In this document: positions 6,653 through 13,366 of the stretch, in pieces
Position numbering within the stretch: the stretch's first letter is position 1
Layout: each line of letters begins with the position of its first letter
Origin: Microcaldota archaeon
GTDB lineage: Archaea > Micrarchaeota > Micrarchaeia > Anstonellales > Anstonellaceae
Assembly (NCBI GenBank): GCA_023248665.1
Contig: JAHFEC010000004.1
Location: 1-20,270 of the forward strand
Direction: 5' to 3'
Length of the DNA: 20,270 nucleotides
Program-made: the position numbers and the translations under genes
The notes under the pieces: model-generated
What the model saw: the letters and a program-made list of their open reading frames with translations, nothing else
Told to the model about the DNA's origin: nothing
Database searches by the model: none

Positions 6653-6661
6653 GTTTATAAG
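6653..6661 (-). promoter_or_regulatory. TATA box of the leaderless ArsR-like gene
   Basis: On the minus strand CTTATAAAC is centred 26 nt before the ATG at 6631, with no Shine-Dalgarno site between. This is the spacing expected of a leaderless archaeal transcript and helps fix the start codon. Confidence 0.55.
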
Positions 6662-6678
6662 AAAATGCGGCGGGCCGC

Positions 6679-7692
6679 TTAGAGTTCGTTGCCGACCCGC
6701 TGGATGATGCGCGCCGCGAGGCGGGAGCCGGCGAGGGCGGCCTCTTTCTCGTCGCGGCCGTTGGAGAGCGCCCACAGCGCGCCGGCCGCATAGGCATCGC
6801 CCGCGCCCGTGGTGTCGGCCACCTTCTTGACCTGCTGCGCAGGCATGGAGAGGAGCATCCTGCTGCCCTTGAACACGAGAGAGCCGTTTTTTCCTTTCTT
6901 GAGGAAAACCAGCGGCGCCAGAGAGGCCACGTCGTCCTGGGAAAAACCGATGGCCCCCGCCTCGTCCTCGTTGAGGAAAAGGATGTCGGCCAGACGGCAT
7001 ATGCCCAGCGCTTTTTGGCGGTCCGCCCCCAGCATGGCCGGCGACTCAAGCGAGAGGGCGATTTTGGAGCCTTCTTTTTTCGCGCGCCGCACGTAATCAA
7101 GCGCCGATTGGCGGATGGCGCCGGAGGTCATGAGGGTGATGCTGGTGCAGAACACGAACCGGGCGGAGGGCAGGCCGGAGATGTCGGCCGCGTCCGAGCT
7201 GGCCCCCAGATAGACGGCGAAGGTGCGCTCCTTGTCCGGTGAGATGAGGCATGTGATCCGACCGGTCTGGCCGGTCTGGCCGTATTGCAGAAAGCTGCGG
7301 GCGCCGATTTTTTCGAGGTTGCGCTCGAACAGCCTTCCGGGCGCGTCGCGCGCGATTTTGCCGCAATAGCCGACGCGAAAAGAGGCGGCGAAAATTTTCG
7401 GGGCGGCCGCATCCGTGCGCTTGCCTTTTCCAAGGACCGCCGTCGCATTCTCTTTGGCGAGCGTCAGGAATCCCTCGCACACGTTGCGCGCATTGTCGCC
7501 CGGATACTCGGCCCGGATCCGGCCCCGCAGGGCACGCTCCACTTCAATCAGGCCGGCATCATCAAGGTAATTGGACGAGCCGCGCGCCAGATGGTGGGCT
7601 AAGAGGAACGAATCGTCCGCTTGGGCGAACCGGTCGATCAGAGGGGTGCCGATGGCGAACAGGTCGAGGGGTTTGGAGGAAGGCATAAACAT
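6679..7692 (-). CDS. PfkB-family kinase, adenosine-kinase-like
   Basis: This 337-aa ribokinase-fold protein should transfer the gamma phosphate of ATP to a sugar or nucleoside. The C-terminal PfkB signature DTTGAGDAYAAGALWAL (from residue 293) contains the catalytic base Asp299 and the anion hole GAGD. FLNEDEAGAIG near 239 is the usual NEDE-type helix. The stretch with GKIARD...GRLFERNLEKIGA and ERTFAVYLGASSDA resembles adenosine-kinase-like members, which carry RT-YLGA. The N-terminal substrate motif is PGDNARNV rather than GGSAANT, so the substrate is not certain. It is divergent from S-adenosylhomocysteine hydrolase, whose product adenosine would be its natural substrate; this context supports adenosine kinase but is not proof. 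Starts at 7692 or 7686 (both ATG) are possible; neither has a clear ribosome site. Confidence 0.82.
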   Translation of the reverse strand: MFMPSSKPLDLFAIGTPLIDRFAQADDSFLLAHHLARGSSNYLDDAGLIEVERALRGRIRAEYPGDNARNVCEGFLTLAKENATAVLGKGKRTDAAAPKIFAASFRVGYCGKIARDAPGRLFERNLEKIGARSFLQYGQTGQTGRITCLISPDKERTFAVYLGASSDAADISGLPSARFVFCTSITLMTSGAIRQSALDYVRRAKKEGSKIALSLESPAMLGADRQKALGICRLADILFLNEDEAGAIGFSQDDVASLAPLVFLKKGKNGSLVFKGSRMLLSMPAQQVKKVADTTGAGDAYAAGALWALSNGRDEKEAALAGSRLAARIIQRVGNEL

Positions 7693-7772
7693 GCGCTCGC
7701 GTCCGGCGACCGGCCCGCGCGTCGGCGGGCCCGTGCATCTGGCGGCCGGCGGATGCGTCCGGCCCTCTCATT

Positions 7773-7783
7773 GTTTTAAATTC
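7773..7783. promoter_or_regulatory. Shared TATA-like element between PfkB kinase and SAH hydrolase
   Basis: GTTTTAAATTC is the only AT-rich island in the 142-base divergent gap. Its TTTAAA core is palindromic, so it may direct both the hydrolase (leader about 30 nt, with GAGAGG ribosome site) and the kinase. A shared element would fit co-expression of the two genes, but that is inference. Confidence 0.45.
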
Positions 7784-7834
7784 TCGTCCGCAATGGCTCA
7801 TCGGAACGGAATCGGATTCCGAGAGGTTATTCTT

Positions 7835-9127
7835 ATGAGCAAGGTAAAAAATCCATCGCTTGCGGCCGCCGGAAAGAAGGAGCTGACATGGGCCGAATCG
7901 CACATGCCGGTGCTCAAGCTTATTGGCGATGAATTCGAGAAAGAAAAGCCTTTCAAAGGCCTCACTATCGGCCTCTCGCTCCACGTCGAGAAGAAAACCG
8001 GCGTGCTGCTCAAGACGCTGGTACGCGGCGGGGCAAAGGTGTTCGCCGCCTCGTGCAACCCCAACACCACGGATGATATTGTTGCCGCGGCCCTCGCCGA
8101 AGAGGACCCGAAGAATTTGCAGGTGTTCGCGTGGGCCGGCCAGACCACGGAAGATTACTACTGGTGCATCGATCAGGTGCTCGACGCGCACCCCAACATC
8201 CTCATCGACGACGGATGCGATTTGAGCATGCGCATCCACACGCAGCGGCCCGGCCAGCTCAAAGAGGTGATCGGCGCCTGCGAGGAGACCACCACGGGCC
8301 TGACGCGCCTGCGCGCCATGGAAAAGGACGGCAAACTCAGGATACCGACGCTGGCCGTCAACGACGCATACTCCAAATACCTCTTGGACAACCAGTTCGG
8401 CACCGCCCAGAGCACGCTGGACGCGCTCGTGCGCGGCCTTAACATACTGCTCGCGGGAAAGACGGCGGTGGTGTGCGGATACGGCTGGTGCGGGCGCGGC
8501 ATCGCCTCCGGCCTGCGGGGCCTCGGGGCGAACGTCGTGGTGGTGGAGATCGAGGGGCGGCTCAACACGCCCGATTCCGGCCAGCACCGCGCGATAACGG
8601 CCCTTTACAGCGGCTACCGGGTGCTGGACCATATGTCGGCCGCAAAGATCGGGCAGGTGTTCGTCACCGCCACGGGCAACAAGAACGTGCTAAGAAAAGA
8701 GCATTTCGAAGTGATGCGCGATGGCGCGATTATGTGCAACTCGGGGCATTTCAACGTCGAGATAGACGAACCGGCGTTGCGCGCGATGAGCACGGAAGTC
8801 AAGGAAATCAAGGACAACGTGGTCGCCTACAAGCTAAAAGACGGGCGCACGCTTTACCTGCTTTCCGAGGGGAGGCTGGTGAACCTCTCGCGCCCCATGG
8901 GGCAGGGCCACCCCATCGAGATCATGGACGGCTCATTTGCGGTGCAGGCGCTCTCATGCCAGTACATCGGCACGCACCGCAAAAGCATGAAGGCCGGCGT
9001 GGTGCGCGTGCCGCAGGAGATCGACGACCAGGTGGCCTCGCTAATCCTCAAGACGCAGAACGTCGTGCTGGACAAGCCGACGAAAGAACAGACCGCGTAT
9101 GCGAGCGAGTGGCAGGAAGGGACTTAG
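7835..9127 (+). CDS. ahcY: S-adenosylhomocysteine hydrolase
   Basis: The 430-aa enzyme splits S-adenosylhomocysteine to adenosine and homocysteine with bound NAD+, in the cytoplasm. Visible motifs are SLHVEKKTGVLLKTL (His50, archaeal form), AWAGQTTEDYYWCI, DDGCD (125-129), EETTTGLTRL near 150, VNDAYSKYLLDN (catalytic-site Lys181 and Asp185) and the NAD-binding CGYGWCGRGIA (214-224). NSGHFNVEID (302-311) and HPIEIMDGSFAVQAL follow. The frame is open back to 7571; I choose the ATG at 7835 with GAGAGG 8 nt upstream. Odd points: the usual E(V/I)DPI.AL segment after the second NAD strand is replaced by EIEGRLNTPDSGQHRAI, a longer and unlike sequence, and GTGQS is GTAQS. The last bases overlap the convergent gene at 9124 by 4 nt. 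Confidence 0.95.
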   Translation: MSKVKNPSLAAAGKKELTWAESHMPVLKLIGDEFEKEKPFKGLTIGLSLHVEKKTGVLLKTLVRGGAKVFAASCNPNTTDDIVAAALAEEDPKNLQVFAWAGQTTEDYYWCIDQVLDAHPNILIDDGCDLSMRIHTQRPGQLKEVIGACEETTTGLTRLRAMEKDGKLRIPTLAVNDAYSKYLLDNQFGTAQSTLDALVRGLNILLAGKTAVVCGYGWCGRGIASGLRGLGANVVVVEIEGRLNTPDSGQHRAITALYSGYRVLDHMSAAKIGQVFVTATGNKNVLRKEHFEVMRDGAIMCNSGHFNVEIDEPALRAMSTEVKEIKDNVVAYKLKDGRTLYLLSEGRLVNLSRPMGQGHPIEIMDGSFAVQALSCQYIGTHRKSMKAGVVRVPQEIDDQVASLILKTQNVVLDKPTKEQTAYASEWQEGT

Positions 9128-9924
9128 GCTCGATCGGAGGGAACCTGTCCTTCGGCGGGTACACCTGCATTCGTAAGCGCTTGCAGGTCTTCACCCGTCG
9201 AGATGAGGGGCAGGCACTGCTCGAACCCACGGACCGGGCGATGACGGCCTCGGCACGCGGACGGCTTATTTTCGCTGCCGGTATTTTCCCCACTCCATTG
9301 CCCAAAGAGCGGCTCGGTTCCCGGCTTACCATGGATGCCGAACACGCGCACCGGCCCGGGATTGTTCTGCTCATACTGCAACACGTAGCGGGCCGCTTCC
9401 TGGATAAAGACTTCTTCTCCACCCCACCACATGGAGCCGCCGATGGCCCGGGCGAAGCCGTAATCGTCGCCGGGATTGAACAAAGCGTCGAATTTAGCAC
9501 GTATCTCGTGGTCGGCTTTGTAGCCGTCCAGCGCTTGGCGGCATTGGAGATAACAGCCCAGCGCCTCCTGCGGGCTATGGACGGGCAGCTCGGGCGTTCT
9601 CGTTTCCCTGCCCTCGAAAACGGGATTCAGCACGTGATCCCCAGACCACAGGCCGAAATGGGATAGCCGGGGAAACTCGCAGATGACTTTGGTTTTCGCA
9701 TTCTGCTTCTCATAGGTGGCCACGATGACGGCGGCCGACGAGCCCGTGATGCTCCAGCCCGCCGGCCATGAGGCGGCGGCCTTAGCCCAGTCGCGCCGGT
9801 TGCCCAGAAGGAAGTCACGGGCGAAGAAGTATTGCTCCGTCGAGTATGGCCCGGCCGGGCCTGGATTTTTCCAGGTAGCCGGATTCTGCCCAGGGATTCC
9901 GGTGGATTTTTGCAAAATTACCAT
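9124..9924 (-). CDS. Hypothetical protein (266 aa), unknown function
   Basis: I do not recognise this protein. It is soluble, rich in aromatic residues and glycine (TWKNPGPAGPYSTEQYFFARDF, SWPAGWSITGSSAAV, IGGSMWWGGEEVF) with four cysteines and no signal peptide. The N-terminal two thirds look like a folded domain; the last 55 residues are less structured and lower in hydrophobics. I choose the ATG at 9924 rather than the GTG at 9936, because AGGTG lies 9 nt upstream, a spacing close to that of other minus-strand genes here, and the upstream GTG is part of that site. The gene is convergent with SAH hydrolase (4-nt overlap) and divergent from the HTH-CBS regulator, with TATTTAATAC about 65 nt upstream as a possible TATA. 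A long plus-strand frame covers the same region but runs out of SAH hydrolase in the wrong frame. Confidence 0.6.
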   Translation of the reverse strand: MVILQKSTGIPGQNPATWKNPGPAGPYSTEQYFFARDFLLGNRRDWAKAAASWPAGWSITGSSAAVIVATYEKQNAKTKVICEFPRLSHFGLWSGDHVLNPVFEGRETRTPELPVHSPQEALGCYLQCRQALDGYKADHEIRAKFDALFNPGDDYGFARAIGGSMWWGGEEVFIQEAARYVLQYEQNNPGPVRVFGIHGKPGTEPLFGQWSGENTGSENKPSACRGRHRPVRGFEQCLPLISTGEDLQALTNAGVPAEGQVPSDRA

Positions 9925-10003
9925 AGTCCGTAGCACCTGAAATGAGTTTCACGGCCGTTCTCCTTTTCCGGCCCGCCCGCACATAGTATTAAATATTCCC
10001 TTG

Positions 10004-10012
10004 TTATATAAT
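10004..10012 (+). promoter_or_regulatory. TATA box of the HTH-CBS regulator
   Basis: TTATATAAT is centred about 28 nt before the ATG at 10036 and there is no Shine-Dalgarno, implying a leaderless transcript. The surrounding 60 bases are strongly AT-rich in an otherwise GC-rich region and also hold the minus-strand promoter candidates for the gene ending at 9124. Confidence 0.5.
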
Positions 10013-10035
10013 TAATTAGAATAAATATTCCTGTG

Positions 10036-10614
10036 ATGAATACTATGTATTTCCCGACCGGAACCGACCTGAAAAAACGCCGCGAGCTGCTCAAGCTCTC
10101 GCAGAAGCAGGTGGTCGCCCGCCTTGCCGCCAGAGGCCTGCACATCCGCCAGCCGTACCTCTCCAAGATAGAGGGGGAAAAGGCCGAGCCGGCTTACCGG
10201 CTCGTGCGCGAACTGGTGGGCGTGCTGGACGAATACGAGAATGCCAAGACGGAGGAAACGCTGGCCGGCTCCTATCATACCCGCCCGGTGGTGGCCCAAG
10301 CCGAGGAGAATGTGGCGGAGGCCATCCGGAAAATAAGGAAAAACGGCTTCTCCCAGCTGCCGGTGTATCGCAAAGGAAAAAGCGTCGGGAGGCTCACGGA
10401 CGCGATGCTCCTGTCGGCGGAAAGAAGATACGGAAAGACCGGCGCGAGGCAGAAGCACGTCTCGCAGATCATGGGCCCGCCCTATCCGGCCCTCAACATC
10501 GGCACGCCTAAAAGCGAGGCCGAACTCATGGTCGAGAACATCGGGGCCGTGCTGGTGGAGAAGGAGGGGAAGATTGTCGGAATCATCACGCGCGAAGACC
10601 TGTTGAATGAATAG
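10036..10614 (+). CDS. HTH (Xre-type) transcriptional regulator with C-terminal CBS domains
   Basis: The 192-aa protein joins an Xre-like helix-turn-helix (residues about 9-65: DLKKRRELLKLSQKQVVARL, then QPYLSKIEGEKAEP) to a pair of CBS motifs (about 78-127 and 142-192, with FSQLPVYRKGKSVGRLTD and GAVLVEKEGKIVGIITREDLL). This is the layout of the archaeal COG3620-type predicted regulators. CBS pairs commonly bind AMP, ATP or S-adenosylmethionine, so it is a good candidate for an adenosyl-ligand sensor. It lies 65 nt upstream of metK on the same strand; metK has its own ribosome site and possible promoter, so it may be a target, an operon partner or both. I prefer the ATG at 10036 (leaderless spacing) to the GTG at 10033. 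DNA target and ligand are not visible. Confidence 0.88.
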   Translation: MNTMYFPTGTDLKKRRELLKLSQKQVVARLAARGLHIRQPYLSKIEGEKAEPAYRLVRELVGVLDEYENAKTEETLAGSYHTRPVVAQAEENVAEAIRKIRKNGFSQLPVYRKGKSVGRLTDAMLLSAERRYGKTGARQKHVSQIMGPPYPALNIGTPKSEAELMVENIGAVLVEKEGKIVGIITREDLLNE

Positions 10615-10667
10615 AAATGGCCGCATGAAAATCATAAAATGAAGATAAAAAAGAATATTGGACTATC

Positions 10668-10674
10668 GGAGGTT
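10668..10674 (+). promoter_or_regulatory. Shine-Dalgarno site of metK
   Basis: GGAGGTT stands 5 nt before the ATG at 10680. A TATA-like TCATAAAATG lies at about 10631-10640, predicting a start near 10663 if metK is transcribed on its own. Confidence 0.5.
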
Positions 10675-10679
10675 TTTCT

Positions 10680-11852
10680 ATGAGCTATCTTTTCACGTCG
10701 GAATCGGTGACCGAGGGCCACCCGGACAAGGTGTGCGATCGCATCTCGGACGCCATACTGGACGAGCTGATCCGACAGGACCCGCACTCGCACGTGGCGG
10801 TCGAGACGATGGTGACGACGGGTCTCATCGTGGTGGTCGGCGAGGTGAGCACGAAAGGATACGCCGACGTGCAGGGCCTCGTGCGCAAGACGATAAATGA
10901 GATTGGGTACACCCGGCCCGAATACCAGTTCGACTCCTTGGGCTCCGGCGTGCTGGTCGGGATACACGAGCAGTCGCCCGACATCGCGCAGGGCGTGAAA
11001 GAGGAGAATTTGGAGGACATCGGCGCCGGGGATCAGGGCATCATGTTCGGATACGCCTGCGATGACACGCCCGAATTGATGCCATTGCCCATTTTACTCG
11101 CCAACCAGCTCGCGAAGAAAATGTCAGACGTCCGGCGCTCGGGCGCCCTGCCTTACATGCGCCCGGACGGCAAGACCCAAGTGACGGTGGAATACTCGGA
11201 CGAGCACCGGCCGCAGAGGGTGCCGCTGGTCGTCATCGCGCAGCAGCATGACGAGAAGACGGTGGACGGTAAGAACATCACGGCCGAGATGATAAAAAAA
11301 GACCTTATTGAGCACGCCATCCGGCCCGTGCTTGGGAAGTATTTTGGCGCGGACACCGAGGTCGTCGTCAACGGCACGGGAAAATTCGTCATCGGCGGGC
11401 CGGCGTCGGACGCAGGCGTGACGGGCCGCAAGATCATTGTGGACAGCTATGGGGGCATGGCTCCGCACGGCGGCGGCGCGTTTTCCGGAAAGGACCCGAC
11501 GAAAGTGGACCGATCGGCCAATTACATGGCAAGATATATTGCCAAGAACGTCGTGGCGGCAGGCCTTGCGAGAAAATGCCTCGTGCAACTGGGCTATGTC
11601 ATCGGCCATGCCGAGCCGGTCTCGGCATTCGTGGACACACAGGGCACGGGCAAAATAGCGGATGCTAAACTGCTTGAATTGGTGAAAAAGAATTTCAGGC
11701 TCAAGCCCGGACAAATTATCGTCGATTTGAAATTGCGCCGGCCCATCTATGCAAAGACTTCGGCCTACGGGCACTTCGGGCGCGAGGAGCCCGAATTCAC
11801 GTGGGAGAAGACGGACAAGGCGGCAGAATTAAAGAAGCAGGCCGGACTTTGA
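10680..11852 (+). CDS. metK: S-adenosylmethionine synthetase, bacterial/eukaryotic type
   Basis: The 390-aa enzyme makes S-adenosylmethionine from methionine and ATP. Signature motifs are ESVTEGHPDKVCDRISDA (His14 and Asp16 at the ATP and Mg site), GAGDQGIMFGYA (115-126), HGGGAFSGKDPTKVDRSA (from 263) and ARKCLVQLGYVIGHAEPVS. Length and order are those of bacterial MetK; most archaea instead carry a distinct archaeal MAT with little sequence similarity, so this gene probably came from bacteria. The ATG follows GGAGGTT. The upstream HTH-CBS regulator and the SAH hydrolase and PfkB kinase within 3 kb make this a methyl-cycle neighbourhood. The stop precedes a short palindrome shared with the end of the convergent amidase gene. 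Confidence 0.97.
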   Translation: MSYLFTSESVTEGHPDKVCDRISDAILDELIRQDPHSHVAVETMVTTGLIVVVGEVSTKGYADVQGLVRKTINEIGYTRPEYQFDSLGSGVLVGIHEQSPDIAQGVKEENLEDIGAGDQGIMFGYACDDTPELMPLPILLANQLAKKMSDVRRSGALPYMRPDGKTQVTVEYSDEHRPQRVPLVVIAQQHDEKTVDGKNITAEMIKKDLIEHAIRPVLGKYFGADTEVVVNGTGKFVIGGPASDAGVTGRKIIVDSYGGMAPHGGGAFSGKDPTKVDRSANYMARYIAKNVVAAGLARKCLVQLGYVIGHAEPVSAFVDTQGTGKIADAKLLELVKKNFRLKPGQIIVDLKLRRPIYAKTSAYGHFGREEPEFTWEKTDKAAELKKQAGL

Positions 11853-11857
11853 GCAGG

Positions 11858-11872
11858 TGAGCCTCCGGCTCA
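11858..11872. terminator. Short palindrome between convergent metK and amidase genes
   Basis: TGAGCC (11858-11863) and GGCTCA (11867-11872) form a perfect 6-bp hairpin with loop TCC, directly after the metK stop and overlapping the amidase stop codon. There is no T-run, so a terminator role is weakly supported. Confidence 0.25.
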
Positions 11873-12715
11873 ATCCGATTGGCCCGGCTTTGCGCTGACC
11901 ATAGGTTTTTTCTTTATTCCGTATTTTTCGGCAAGCCTTTTCCTCACCCGTTCCATGACGCCGGCGCCGGGATCGCCCTTCGCCCAAGCCCCGTAAAGCG
12001 GGTTGGTCTTGTACACCCCTTCCTTGGCGAAATAATCCCTCATTTTATAGGATTCGTCATGGCCGAAGACGTATTCGATGGAAGGGTACTGCTGGCAGAG
12101 CCACGCGACCATGTCCACCAGCTTCTCAATCTGCGCGCCGGTGATGTCGCGCGCCCTCTTGGCGACCAGCTCGAACGAGATGGAGTTGTGCATGTACCCG
12201 ACGGCATGCACGCTGACGATATCAAGCGGAACGAACTGCCATGTTTCCCCGTCCCTGGCGATGCCAAAATGGGAGGAGACATTGACGCTGTTCGGCCGGG
12301 CGGGAGTGACTTTCCTCCATCTGGGAAGCTCGACGTAAGAAAAGGCGCGATAGAGCGCATTCAGGCCCGCGCCGATCGCATCAAAATGGATCACGATGCA
12401 CTTGGGCTGCTCGAGGCGGCAGGTGTTGCTGCCTGTGCAGAATCCGATCAGCGCGGCGAGCATCTCCTTCTTTCTCTCGTCGATTTGAATGAAATGCTCC
12501 TTGAATTCGGGCTTGGACACAACTTTCTTCCCTTCGTCCTGCGGCTGGCCTTTGGTCTCCCGCCCCGGCTTGCTTTTTGATTTGCGGGCATTGGCCAGAA
12601 GAAAGTCCAGATGCTTTCGCGTGGAGGCGAGCGCGAGGGCGTCTTCATGCTTGGCCGCGCCATGCTTGGCGATCGGGTCGGGCTTGGAAATGACCTGTTG
12701 CTGGAAAACGAACAT
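11870..12715 (-). CDS. Amidase_2-family protein (N-acetylmuramoyl-L-alanine amidase fold)
   Basis: The 281-aa protein has a C-terminal Amidase_2/PGRP-like zinc hydrolase domain (about 105-265), the fold that cuts the bond between N-acetylmuramic acid and L-alanine in bacterial peptidoglycan. Likely zinc ligands by comparison with AmpD are His110 (CIVIHFD), His219 (VFGHDE) and Asp248 (AKGDPG). The core also has SSHFGIARDGETWQFVP, then VHAVGYMHNSISFELV, the usual His-Ala-Gly and Ile-Glu positions. The first 100 residues are lysine-rich and not recognised; there is no signal peptide. The ATG at 12715 is preferred to the GTG at 12721. The gene lies 42 nt after tRNA-Asn on the same strand, possibly cotranscribed. 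Archaea lack murein, so the substrate may be bacterial wall or another amide; that is inference. Confidence 0.82.
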   Translation of the reverse strand: MFVFQQQVISKPDPIAKHGAAKHEDALALASTRKHLDFLLANARKSKSKPGRETKGQPQDEGKKVVSKPEFKEHFIQIDERKKEMLAALIGFCTGSNTCRLEQPKCIVIHFDAIGAGLNALYRAFSYVELPRWRKVTPARPNSVNVSSHFGIARDGETWQFVPLDIVSVHAVGYMHNSISFELVAKRARDITGAQIEKLVDMVAWLCQQYPSIEYVFGHDESYKMRDYFAKEGVYKTNPLYGAWAKGDPGAGVMERVRKRLAEKYGIKKKPMVSAKPGQSD

Positions 12716-12757
12716 ATGCACGCCCAGATTGCATCCGGCGCAACATCAATAAAGATT

Positions 12758-12927
12758 CGCCTCGGAGCGGGCTCGAACCGCTGACCTATGGATATCCAAA
12801 GCCCTTTTCTTTTGCTTTCACGAGGAAAGGCACGAGGCCTCTTTCTTTTCCCCGAGGGCTTTTCTTTCTCGCAGAGAAAGAAAAGGGCTCTAACAGTCCA
12901 TCGCTCTACCAACTGAGCTACCGAGGC
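12758..12927 (-). tRNA. tRNA-Asn (anticodon GUU) with a 97-nt intron
   Basis: On the minus strand the acceptor GCCTCGG pairs perfectly with CCGAGGC, discriminator G73 as expected for asparagine. D arm GCTC/GAGC, anticodon stem ATGGA/TCCAT, loop C-T-GTT-A then A38, T arm AGCGG-TTCGAGC-CCGCT. The 5' exon covers 12927-12891 and the 3' exon 12793-12758, so the intron is 12794-12890, at the canonical 37/38 position. Intron bases just inside both ends pair in a long helix, giving a bulge-helix-bulge-like site with a relaxed central helix. No CCA is encoded. The fold and exon match are complete. Confidence 0.95.
12794..12890 (-). other. tRNA-Asn intron with extended internal pairing
   Basis: The intron begins GAGCCCTTTTCTTT and ends AAAGAAAAGGGCTTTGGAT, so about 13 bp can pair between its ends. 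A competing perfect hairpin, CTTTTCTTTCTC with GAGAAAGAAAAG around TGC, lies entirely in its 5' part. A purine run GGGGAAAAGAAAGAGGC in the middle resembles the last bases of the truncated tRNA intron at the window start. No protein is encoded. Confidence 0.85.
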
Positions 12928-12982
12928 ATGTTTTTTCATGCTTGTTTCCTGCTGAGGCAGTGGGTTTCGTTTAGGCGGTTTG

Positions 12983-12994
12983 GTATTTAAAAAC
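12983..12994. promoter_or_regulatory. TATA-like element between tRNA-Asn and the SemiSWEET-like gene
   Basis: GTATTTAAAAAC on the plus strand is centred about 37 nt before the ATG at 13026 (which has its own GAGGTGG ribosome site). Its complement GTTTTTAAATAC lies about 60 nt before the 5' end of tRNA-Asn and may also serve that gene. Both uses are inferred from spacing. Confidence 0.45.
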
Positions 12995-13025
12995 TATCCG
13001 TGCGTTCATCGTCGAGGTGGTTTGA

Positions 13026-13334
13026 ATGCTGGATGCGTATGTCGGACTGGCAGGCATGCTGCTGATTCTCATCGCGTGGATACCCGAGACGATCCAGAAT
13101 TGGAAGGAGAAGGGAAAGAACCTCAGCCTCAGATTCGTGGCATTGTACCTGTTCGGCTCGTTATTCTTGGCTTACCACGCGTATGCGCTGGAGGATCCCG
13201 TTTTCCTCGCCCTCAACGGGCTGGCCGCCCTCATCGCCGTATTCAATGCTTACCTGATTATGGCCAACAGGAAGGAAACGAAGCGCAAGCAGACGATGAG
13301 TAGAAAGGTGAAGAAAGCCAAGCAACGGGATTAA
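13026..13334 (+). CDS. SemiSWEET/PQ-loop-like small membrane protein
   Basis: The 102-aa protein has three predicted membrane helices (about 4-22, 33-53 and 57-80) and a strongly basic tail of about 20 residues. Size, three-helix layout, a proline in helix 1 followed by a cytosolic KEKGKNLS loop, YHAYALEDPVF, and an asparagine in helix 3 (ALNGLAALIAVFNAYL) fit SemiSWEET or related PQ-loop half-transporters, which dimerise to move sugars or similar small solutes. The PQ motif is PE here (IPETIQNWK), so the match is not exact. GAGGTGG lies 5-6 nt before the ATG. The sugar nucleotidylyltransferase begins 32 nt downstream; a link to sugar handling is plausible but not shown. The alternative is an unrelated three-helix membrane protein. 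Confidence 0.65.
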   Translation: MLDAYVGLAGMLLILIAWIPETIQNWKEKGKNLSLRFVALYLFGSLFLAYHAYALEDPVFLALNGLAALIAVFNAYLIMANRKETKRKQTMSRKVKKAKQRD

Positions 13335-13366
13335 TAAGCGAAAAACCCCAAATTCAACTGATTAAT

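Noticed and set aside
8473..9666. A 397-codon plus-strand frame running from inside SAH hydrolase
   Set aside because: It overlaps the hydrolase in another frame and has Arg/Gly/Ala-rich shadow composition.
10033..10072. Box C/D small RNA (GTGATGA then CTGA)
   Set aside because: The motifs lie over the start of the regulator gene, no internal C'/D' boxes are present, and short motifs like these occur by chance.
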